Positions 18,585-25,457 of a stretch of 64,000 nt of DNA are shown here, piece after piece (the first letter of the stretch is position 1; every line of letters starts with the position of its first letter). The notes beneath the pieces were generated by a model. The model was not told where the DNA came from. It ran no database searches and saw nothing but the letters and a program-made list of their open reading frames with translations. A program made the position numbers and the translations under genes. The DNA comes from CAVQGZ01 sp942491665 (GTDB lineage: Bacteria; Actinomycetota; Actinomycetes; Jiangellales; Jiangellaceae), in contig CALOBR010000001.1 of the NCBI GenBank assembly GCA_942491665.1, forward strand, positions 593,121-657,120. The letters are read 5' to 3'.

Positions 18585-18890
18585 CCGGCCCGCGTGTTGC
18601 ACCCGCATTCCAAGCGCCCGCTGTATTCACCGCCATTGTGGCGCCGGCCTGGAGCGACCACACCGACCGCAGCCGTTTGACGCGCAGGCCGGGAAGCGGT
18701 GAGGCGCATGGACGTTCCAGGCAAAGGGATAGCCACAGCTGTCGTTTCGGTGACAGACACGCAGGGAGCGGCTTTGAGCAACGGAAGACCGGCCCGCAGG
18801 GTGCCGCACACGGGTGTGCGGCCTAGCGCCAGGCCACAGCGAGCGAGCGTCCGCAGGCATTCGGGTGGAACCACCCGGAACGCAAACGGT
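18585..18890 (-). repeat. Dispersed degenerate repeat, copy 1
   Basis: Read on the minus strand, this segment matches the plus-strand segment at 22556-22865 in ordered blocks: GAATGCCTGCGGA, CTCGCTCGCTGTGGC, CCTGCGGGCCGG, GAACGACAGCTG and GGTCGCTCCAGG, with diverged spacers between. Even the virtual translations resemble each other, but neither copy has a convincing start or a known protein family, so a non-coding repeat is more likely. It lies between trkA and trkH. The remaining bases up to 19153 hold nothing recognised. Confidence 0.75.
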
Positions 18891-19153
18891 ACTTGTGTAC
18901 AAACGCAAACGCTCATCAAGAATACTATCTCTTCAGGTGTCTAAAAGGAAAGCGTTGTTCCACGGGCGCAACAGGCGGATCGAAGGCCTGTTCACACCAT
19001 GCCAATGTCCAGCGTTGGCCCTGGGAGTCGGCCATTTTTCCGCACGACGACGTGCGCCTTCGCTGCTGTACCGCACGTACACGGCGCCCGACGCGGATTG
19101 TTCTGCGAAAAAGTGGCCGTTGTCGGTGCATATCCTCATCGTGTGAACAGGCC

Positions 19154-20527
19154 CTAGAGGAACGTGATGCCGACCTGGAACAGACGTTCGACATCGTTGA
19201 TGCGACGCTTGTCGGTCAGGAACAGGATCACATGATCTTCGGATTCGATCACGGTGTCGTGGTGCGCGATGACCACGTCATCACCACGCACGATCGCACC
19301 GATGCTCGCGCCCGGTGGCAGTTTGATGTCCTCGACCGCGCGACCGACCACCTTGGAAGACGTCTGATCACCGTGCGCCACCGCCTCGATCGCCTCGGCG
19401 GCGCCGCGCCGCAGCGAGTGCACCATGACCACATCGCCGCGACGTACGTGGGTCAACAAGGTACCGATGGTCGCCTGCTGCGGCGAGATCGCGATGTCAA
19501 CCGCACCCGACTGCACCAGGTCGACGTAGGCCGCGCGGTTGATCAGCGCCATGACCTTGCGCGCACCCAGGCGCTTGGCCAGCATCGCCGACAGGATATT
19601 CGCCTCGTCGTCGTTGGTGACCGCACAGAACACATCGGTATCCTCGATGTTTTCTTCGAGCAGCAGGTCTTCATCCGCGGCATCACCCTGCAACACGATC
19701 GTGTGACGCAGGGTTTCGGCGACCCGGCGGGCGTGCTTTTCATTGTGCTCGATGATTTTCACGCGGTAGTCGTTCTCGAGCGCCGACGCCAGGCGTCGGC
19801 CAATGTTGCCGCCGCCGGCGAACATCAGCCGGCGAAACGGTTTCTCGGCCTTGCGCAACTCGGCCATGACCGCCGGGATGTTCTGCGCTGCGGCGATGAA
19901 GAACACCTCGTCGTCCGGCTCGATCACGGTGTGCCCTTCGGGCTCGATGGCGGTGCCCTTGCGGTAGATGGCAGCGACACGCGCCTCGGCACCGCGCAGG
20001 TGTTCATTTAGGGTACGCAGTTCGTGCCCGACCAGCGGCCCGCCATAGTAGGCGCGCACTGCCACGAGGCGCACGCGTCCGCCGGCAAAGTCCAGCACCT
20101 GCAGCGCACCGGGGTGTTCGATCAGGCGCAGAATGTAGTCGGTGACCAGCTGCTCGGGGCTGATCAACACGTCGATCGGCAACGCCCCCTGGCTGAACAG
20201 CGCCGGATGCGCGAGGTACTCCGGGGCGCGCACACGCGCGATCTTGGTCGGGGTGTGGAACAGTGTCCAGGCAGTCTGGCAGGCGACCATATTGGTTTCG
20301 TCGCTATTGGTCACCGCGATGATCATATCGGCATCGTCGGCGCCGGCGCGCTGCAGCACATCCGGATGCGAGGCGCGGCCGCGGATGGTGCGGATGTCCA
20401 GGCGATCCTGCAGTTCGCGCAGCAGACTGTTGTCCTGGTCGACGACGGTGATGTCGTTGGCCTCGTTGGACAGGTTGTACGCCACGGTAGTGCCGACCTG
20501 ACCGGCGCCCAGAATGATGATCTTCAC
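19154..20527 (-). CDS. trkA: Trk system K+ uptake regulatory protein TrkA
   Basis: Peripheral cytoplasmic NAD(H)-binding ring that gates TrkH. It has 457 residues with the duplicated RCK_N/RCK_C plan of TrkA: first nucleotide fold with GAGQVG (residues 7-12) and its acidic strand end TVVDQD, second fold with GGGNIG (238-243), each followed by a C-terminal TrkA_C domain. The start is a GTG at 20527. In many gammaproteobacteria trkA follows the rsmB/ntrYX cluster, as here, with a few extra genes inserted between ntrX and trkA. Confidence 0.96.
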   Translation of the reverse strand: MKIIILGAGQVGTTVAYNLSNEANDITVVDQDNSLLRELQDRLDIRTIRGRASHPDVLQRAGADDADMIIAVTNSDETNMVACQTAWTLFHTPTKIARVRAPEYLAHPALFSQGALPIDVLISPEQLVTDYILRLIEHPGALQVLDFAGGRVRLVAVRAYYGGPLVGHELRTLNEHLRGAEARVAAIYRKGTAIEPEGHTVIEPDDEVFFIAAAQNIPAVMAELRKAEKPFRRLMFAGGGNIGRRLASALENDYRVKIIEHNEKHARRVAETLRHTIVLQGDAADEDLLLEENIEDTDVFCAVTNDDEANILSAMLAKRLGARKVMALINRAAYVDLVQSGAVDIAISPQQATIGTLLTHVRRGDVVMVHSLRRGAAEAIEAVAHGDQTSSKVVGRAVEDIKLPPGASIGAIVRGDDVVIAHHDTVIESEDHVILFLTDKRRINDVERLFQVGITFL

Positions 20528-21056
20528 GCTGCTGGATTCTGCTTATTCGTATTCAACCCTCATTCTAGCGCGGAACCGTCGATGACATTCGCAGCGCAGG
20601 CCGAAACCGCTGCCGGGTCCGCCTCGCCCACCCGCCGGTCCCGAACCGCAGATCCATCAACTCGATCCAGCGTGCCAGCGCATCGAATCGATCGGACGCG
20701 ACCCAGCTTTCCGCGTGTGCCAGGCACCGGGCGACGGTCGATGTGACCAGGCGCCGGCGGTGAGCAGGCTGCAGAGGATGACGACAGTGGATGGGGCCGC
20801 CCGCCCGGTCGCGGCAGACGGCAGTATCGACCGAGGGGGCCGGCAGCGATTCCCGTTATCGGGTGCCCATCGTTCAGGGGGACTGCACAGGTCATCATGC
20901 GTCGCCGTCTTGCGGGTGTGTGCAGGCGATCGTTGCCGCTGCGCCGTGACCTAAACATACCGGTGGGCCAACGCACCGCTCGTGGGGGGGCTGTGGGAAC
21001 CAATCCCGAGCGTTTTAGTCAGATATTACGAATATACTGATATTCAGGAGAGAGAC
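20528..21056. other. Intergenic, divergent promoter region
   Basis: About 530 bases between trkA (minus strand) and the small gene at 21057 (plus strand). Most is GC-rich and without recognisable coding. Both ends turn A+T-rich, which suits promoters for the two flanking genes. Nothing else was identified. Confidence 0.45.
21030..21045. promoter_or_regulatory. Small AT-rich palindrome before the gene at 21057
   Basis: GAATAT and ATATTC flank a 4-base spacer in an A+T-rich island that ends 11 bases before the ATG at 21057, just ahead of the AGGAGAGAG ribosome binding site. Its position and symmetry would suit an operator or an mRNA leader hairpin. A chance palindrome is possible. Confidence 0.35.
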
Positions 21057-21506
21057 ATGAGTGGTTTGATCAGCAACTTTCCCTACAACGGGGTCGTCAC
21101 GGTGAATCGTGTGATCCTGAAACAGGGTTACACGGTCGATGATCTGCAGGAACGTGTCGCCGAACTGTGCGAAAACGTGAAAACGTATCACTCGGATACC
21201 GGCTTCGTCGGCGGCTTCGTTGCGCTGAACAGCGGCGAGATCTCGAATGAGGGTTCGACCGTGGGTCAGCCGGTGGACACGGGCATGAAGGACCGCGAGG
21301 CCCTGATCGTGACCTTCTGGCGCTCGTTCGAGGAACACGAGGCATCGCACCGCAGCGAGACCTTCCAGCCGCTGTTCCGCAAGGTGCTGGAACTGTGCGA
21401 AAACGGCAACGAAGAACTGGCCTATGAAATGCTGTGGTCGGGCAAGGCCTATTCACCCGAAGACGCCAAGGCGGCGCGCGAGGCCAAGGAACGTTTCGCC
21501 GCGTAA
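21057..21506 (+). CDS. Small protein of unknown function, possible dimeric alpha-beta barrel
   Basis: A 149-residue soluble protein with a strong ribosome binding site (AGGAG). No signal peptide. The segments VVTVNRVILKQGY, VGGFVALNSGE and REALIVTFWRSFEEHEASH look like the strand-helix pattern of antibiotic-monooxygenase-like dimeric alpha-beta barrel proteins, where a strand ending in W is followed by a helix. The C-terminal part is helical (RKVLELCENGNEELAYEML) and ends in a charged helix. No exact family could be named. It is followed by a hairpin and by a decayed region, so it appears to be a single-gene unit. Confidence 0.6.
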   Translation: MSGLISNFPYNGVVTVNRVILKQGYTVDDLQERVAELCENVKTYHSDTGFVGGFVALNSGEISNEGSTVGQPVDTGMKDREALIVTFWRSFEEHEASHRSETFQPLFRKVLELCENGNEELAYEMLWSGKAYSPEDAKAAREAKERFAA

Positions 21507-21516
21507 CCGGAGAACC

Positions 21517-21543
21517 GCCCGCCCCGACCTGTGCGGGGCGGGC
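21517..21543 (+). terminator. GC-rich hairpin after the small gene, probable terminator
   Basis: A perfect 10-bp stem (GCCCGCCCCG with CGGGGCGGGC) and 7-base loop, 11 bases after the stop codon at 21506. The following bases are C-rich with only a short T run, so intrinsic termination may be weak. Confidence 0.6.
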
Positions 21544-21759
21544 ATCCCCCCTTTCTGTTGCATCGGTTTCACAGCCCCGTCCCGGCGTTACACCCGCTCA
21601 CCGGGCACAAAGCGGAAGGTGCGCCATGCTCAGACGACGCGGGCATTCGACGCCGGTCGAAGACTCGCGCTCTTAATGGGTCATTCCCCATCGCCCCTTA
21701 CCACCGCAGCCGCCGGAATGACCTGCGTAGAGACAGCAGTGTCCCGGAGGAGAGATGCA

Positions 21760-21945
21760 ATGACCGATGTGGTCAAAGCGGTCATGTCGACCAACGCCGA
21801 CTATGTCTCGACATTCGCTGACACGGGCAAACTGCCGATGCCACCAGGCAGGCACCTCGCGATCCTGACCTGCATGGATGCGCGCCTGGACCCGGCCAAT
21901 TACGCCGCCAGTTCATCGGCCGGCACCGGCCGGCTGTGCCGATAA
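21760..21945 (+). pseudogene. Truncated beta-carbonic anhydrase, N-terminal stub
   Basis: Preceded by a good ribosome binding site (CGGAGGAGAG), the frame gives MTDVVKAVMSTNADYVSTFA, then KLPMPPGRHLAILTCMDARLDP, which matches the start of beta-type carbonic anhydrases including the first zinc-ligand motif CMDARLD. Homology ends after DPANYAA (about 21905), where the sequence passes into the tail of a response regulator gene on the opposite strand. The remaining three quarters of the enzyme, with the histidine and second cysteine ligands, are missing. This is a deletion or rearrangement, not a base-calling problem. Confidence 0.75.
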
Positions 21946-21959
21946 CCCTGGCCCAGCGA

Positions 21960-22336
21960 ACAGCCTTCATCGGGCAGGAACCGACGGTACGCTCCATGGC
22001 CGGCACGAGGCACGCGAGGTTCTCTTTGCTGACGAAGCCGTCGATACCCGCAAGCAATGGGTCCACGCGTTCTCTTCACGGATCGACCCCCGACAACATG
22101 ATCACCGGCGGATCCGCCAGCTTGGCCGTCAGCCAGTGCAGGGTCGTGCGCACGTCGATATCCGGCAGAGAGTGATCGGCGAGGATCAGGTTCCAATCGC
22201 CGGGTCCGTTTGCCAGCTGTTCGGCACGGGCGGCGCGATCGGCATCGAACGGGACACCGTTGTTGTGCCGGTGGCGCAACAGCAGTTTGGCGTCCTGGTC
22301 ATCGTCTTCGATCACCAGTAGCCGAAAATGCGTCAA
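21960..22336 (-). pseudogene. Stand-alone response regulator receiver domain, interrupted by a stop
   Basis: The minus-strand frame from 22336 reads MTHFRLLVIEDDDQDAKLLL, the acidic pocket of a CheY-like receiver. It continues to LILADHSLPDID with the phospho-acceptor aspartate and VIMLSGVDP with the conserved serine/threonine. A TGA then breaks the frame (22076), after which the same frame continues with LLAGIDGFVSKENL, holding the conserved lysine. The end is not well defined because it meets the carbonic anhydrase stub. No output domain is attached. The stop could be real or a base-calling error, but the place next to a truncated gene favours decay. Confidence 0.7.
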
Positions 22337-23124
22337 ACACCTTTCCCTTGGGCAATTCGTTCAACAGCAGCCAGTACCCGCCAGGTCTGCGCAACCGCCT
22401 CGGCGAATTTCCTCCGCTGAGCATAGCAGTGCGGCATTGAACACTTTTTCTCCGAGGCCAAACCCGCATGTTGTGCACCAGGTCACACTGTAAAAGCGCT
22501 TTTTGCAGGCGTTCTGAACAGACAGGTTTTTTTTCCGTTTGCGGTGTTCCGAGAGGCGCAGATCGTGTTCCGCGTTGTGCTGGTCGAATGCCTGCGGATT
22601 CTCGCTCGCTGTGGCTTGGTTTTACGCTGCACGTCCTTGTGCAGCGCCCTGCGGGCCGGCCTGCGGTCGTTTCAATCTGCTCCCGGCAGATTGCTCGCCC
22701 GAACGACAGCTGCGGCCAGGGTTTTGTTCGGCGCTTCCCCGTGCCTCACCCCTGCGGGGCTTGCGCGCAATACCGCTCCGGGCGGTATGGTCGCTCCAGG
22801 ACGGCGCTACGGCGGCTGCGCATACCGCAGGCTCTTCGAATGTTGATACAACATGCAGGCTAAACCACCACCAGACGCACAGGCATGGGCACCGAATACA
22901 CGATCGGTGGACGTCGCCGCGGCCCGGTTGGGGATAACGGCAGACTGCGACTGGAGTGCGGGGCGCCGATGAGAGCGTCGCGGCCGCCTGCCTCCGCGCT
23001 GATTCGGGCGGGATGATCAGGGGACAGCGGAGCCGCACACGGCCAGCGAACAACAACATGTGAATCGGTCGCGGCACCCGGTTTGAGTATGCGCTCGCGC
23101 CAACCGGGAGGGCAGGCAATCGCT
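22337..23124. other. Intergenic region containing repeat copy 2
   Basis: Nearly 800 bases without a believable gene. 22440-22545 is A+T-richer and contains a run of eight T. 22556-22865 is the second copy of the dispersed repeat. The rest is GC-rich and featureless. Open frames are present on both strands but resemble nothing known. Confidence 0.5.
22556..22865 (+). repeat. Dispersed degenerate repeat, copy 2
   Basis: Partner of the minus-strand copy at 18585-18890. Shared blocks in the same order include GAATGCCTGCGGA, CTCGCTCGCTGTGGC, CCTGCGGGCCGG, GAACGACAGCTG and GGTCGCTCCAGG. The left boundary lies close to GTGTTCCGCGTTGTG and the right one near the sequence following GGCGCTACGGCGG. No terminal inverted repeats or transposase were found, so how it spreads is unclear. 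Confidence 0.75.
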
Positions 23125-23490
23125 TCAGCTTTTCTTCAACAGGTCGGACAGACCGGCAAAGGGATTGTGCGTGGCGGTGGACGTGGACTTGTCGGCCGCG
23201 GCATCGCCATGCGCCGAATCGATATAACGCGAATGCTCGTTGTCGTGACAGTACAGGCACAACAGCTCCCAGTTGCTGCCGTCCGCCGGGTTGTTGTCGT
23301 GGTTGTGATCACGGTGGTGCACGGTCAGTTCGCGCAGATTCTCACGTGTGAACTCACGTGCGCAGCGACCGCAGACCCAGGGGTACATCTTCAACGCGCG
23401 TTCGCGATATCCCTGCTCGCGCGCCTCGCGATCGCGTCGCGCCTGGGCGACGACCCGATCGAGCTTGTTCGACGATTCTTCGCTTTTCAT
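23125..23490 (-). CDS. yajD: YajD-family HNH nuclease
   Basis: A 121-residue protein matching E. coli YajD closely: ERALKMYPWVCGRCAREF with the first CxxC, ENLRELTVHHRDHNH with the HH of the HNH fold, then DGSNWELLCLYCHDNEHS with the second CxxC and the last histidine, and the C-terminal NPFAGL motif. The start at 23490 (MKSEESSNKLDRV) was preferred to the frame opening at 23526. HNH proteins of this kind are predicted to cut nucleic acid, and the role of YajD is unknown. It is encoded upstream of the decayed region and downstream of ybaK on the same strand. Confidence 0.92.
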   Translation of the reverse strand: MKSEESSNKLDRVVAQARRDREAREQGYRERALKMYPWVCGRCAREFTRENLRELTVHHRDHNHDNNPADGSNWELLCLYCHDNEHSRYIDSAHGDAAADKSTSTATHNPFAGLSDLLKKS

Positions 23491-23619
23491 AGCCAGCCAC
23501 CCTGTTTGGTGTAGGTCAGCGGCCATTGTCGACCGACCGGCCGGCCGGTCCAGTCCCGTCCAGCAAGTCGACCCCGGAGCACCGTACGCGGCAGCTGCGG
23601 CCCGCCACCGCGCATCCGC

Positions 23620-24093
23620 CTATCGCCCGATCGCCGCGACCGTGGCGTGACACACCGCGACCAGGTCCGCGGGGGCAATCTCGATATCCAGGCCACGCCG
23701 GCCGCCGCTGACGAAAATGCCGGGAAAGCCCATTGCTGTTTCATCCAACACCGTCGGCAGGCGCTTCTTCTGGCCCAGCGGACTGATACCGCCAACGATA
23801 TAGCCGGTCGCCCGCTCTGCAGCAACCGGCTCGGCCATCGCGACCTTCTTGACCTTGCACGCAGCGGCCATCGCCTTGAGGTCGAGCTGTCCGCTGACCG
23901 GCACGATTGCCACGGCCAGCTGGCGCGAATCGCCATTCAGCGCCACCAACAGGGTCTTGAACACGCGCCGCGGATCCAGGCCGAGCACCTCGGCGGCCTC
24001 GAGGCCAAAGTTGCTGTTGTCGGGGTCGTGCGCATACTCGTGCACCGTGATCGCAACGCCGGCACGTTCGGCTGCCTTGATCGCCGGGGTCAT
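23620..24093 (-). CDS. ybaK: Cys-tRNA(Pro) deacylase YbaK/EbsC
   Basis: Trans-editing hydrolase that removes cysteine mischarged on tRNA(Pro). It has 157 residues, normal for the family. Diagnostic segments are the N-terminal MTPAIKAAERAGV, VFKTLLVAL with the conserved lysine, GYIVGGISPLGQKK, and the C-terminal GRRGLDIEIAPADL. The start overlaps the ntrX stop by four bases, so it is translationally coupled to the two-component genes, an unusual partner with no evident functional link. Confidence 0.95.
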   Translation of the reverse strand: MTPAIKAAERAGVAITVHEYAHDPDNSNFGLEAAEVLGLDPRRVFKTLLVALNGDSRQLAVAIVPVSGQLDLKAMAAACKVKKVAMAEPVAAERATGYIVGGISPLGQKKRLPTVLDETAMGFPGIFVSGGRRGLDIEIAPADLVAVCHATVAAIGR

Positions 24094-25457
24094 CGGCGAT
24101 CCTTGATCTCGATACCGCGGTCGCGCAGCTTGCGGTACAGATGGGTGCGTTCCATGCCGGCCTCTTCGGCCATCTGGCTGACGTTGCCGCCATGCTTGTC
24201 CAGCTGGTATTCGAGGTAGGACTTTTCGAACGCATCGCGCGCATCGCGCAACGGCTGATCGAACGACACGCCGGGCAGGCCGACCGCGCCGGTGGCCGCC
24301 TGCGCCGCACCCATGGCCGCCTCGATCTCCGGCGCGCCAATCTCTTCACCGGAACCGAGAATCAGCACGCGTTGGACAAGGTTCTTCAGTTCGCGGATGT
24401 TGCCCGGCCACGTGTGGTTGCGCAGGATATTCTGGGCGGCGATCGAGAACTTGCGATACGGCAGTTTGTCCTGCTCGACCAGGCGGTCAACCGCGCTTTG
24501 CAGCAACTCCGGGATGTCTTCGCGATGATCCCGCAGCGGCGGGACAACCAACGGCACCACGTTGAGTTGATAGAACAGGTCTTCGCGGAACTTGCCTTCC
24601 TCGACCGCGGCATGCAGATCGTGTCGCGTTGCAGCGATCACGCGGACATCGATGGTCACCGGCGTCGAGCCACCGACGCGCATGAACGAACCGGTGTCCA
24701 GTGCACCGACCAGCTGCGCCTGGGCCTCCAGATCCATGTCGGCGATCTCGTCGAGAAACAGCGTACCGCCGACGGCCTGCTCGAGACGGCCGTACTGGAT
24801 GCTGCCGTCGCGTTCGCTGCCAAACAGTTCGCGTGCCGCGTTGCCCGGGCTGATCGTCGACACGGCCACATCGATGAACGGGCGGTCCTTGCGCGAGCTG
24901 TGCGCATGCAGGTAGCGCGCAAAGGTCTCACGACCGCTTCCCGGTTCGCCGGAAATCAGCACCCAGCTGTCATGCTGCGCGACGCGCTTGACCTGCTCGC
25001 GCAGGCGCAGGATCACGGCACTGTGGCCGATCGGTTCGATCACCGGCGAGGCGCGTCGCTTCAGGCCGACGTTTTCCTGCGCCAGGCGATCGGCCTCGAG
25101 CGCCCGCTCTACCGTCAGCAGCAGCTTGGCCAGTGACAGCGGCTTTTCGAGAAAGTCGTAGGCACCCAGACGGGTTGCCTCGACCGCGGTCTCGACGGTG
25201 CCGTGACCGGACATCATGATCACCGGACAGGGCAGGCCGCGCCCCTCCGACCACTCTTTCAACAGGCTGATGCCATCCAGGTCGGGCATCCAGATGTCGA
25301 GCAGGATCAGCTCGGGGCGCCGATCGCGCAGCGCCTGCTTGGCCGTCTCGGCGTTTTCGGCGACGACCACGTCGTAGTTTTCGTCTTCGAGGATATCGCT
25401 GACCGACTGGCGGATATCCGGCTCGTCATCGACCACCAGGATGTGTGGCGCGCTCAT
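24090..25457 (-). CDS. ntrX: NtrX-type response regulator lacking the sigma-54 contact loop
   Basis: Response regulator paired with NtrY. Residues 1-120 form a receiver with Asp54 as phospho-acceptor and Lys105. Residues 140-380 form an AAA+ domain with Walker A GEPGSGRE (168-175, Arg in place of the usual Lys) and Walker B LFLDEI (231-236). A Fis-type HTH ends the protein (GNVSQMAEEAGMERTHLYRK). Where sigma-54 activators have GAFTGA, here ELFGSERDGSIQYG is found (208-221), so it should not contact sigma-54 and may act as a plain DNA-binding regulator. It overlaps ntrY by four bases. Confidence 0.93.
   Translation of the reverse strand: MSAPHILVVDDEPDIRQSVSDILEDENYDVVVAENAETAKQALRDRRPELILLDIWMPDLDGISLLKEWSEGRGLPCPVIMMSGHGTVETAVEATRLGAYDFLEKPLSLAKLLLTVERALEADRLAQENVGLKRRASPVIEPIGHSAVILRLREQVKRVAQHDSWVLISGEPGSGRETFARYLHAHSSRKDRPFIDVAVSTISPGNAARELFGSERDGSIQYGRLEQAVGGTLFLDEIADMDLEAQAQLVGALDTGSFMRVGGSTPVTIDVRVIAATRHDLHAAVEEGKFREDLFYQLNVVPLVVPPLRDHREDIPELLQSAVDRLVEQDKLPYRKFSIAAQNILRNHTWPGNIRELKNLVQRVLILGSGEEIGAPEIEAAMGAAQAATGAVGLPGVSFDQPLRDARDAFEKSYLEYQLDKHGGNVSQMAEEAGMERTHLYRKLRDRGIEIKDRR

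Noticed and set aside
22468..22863. An open frame within the repeat copy at 22.6 kb that could encode a small protein
   Set aside because: The other copy gives a similar virtual translation, but neither has a plausible start or RBS, and such frames in GC-rich repeats are common false genes.
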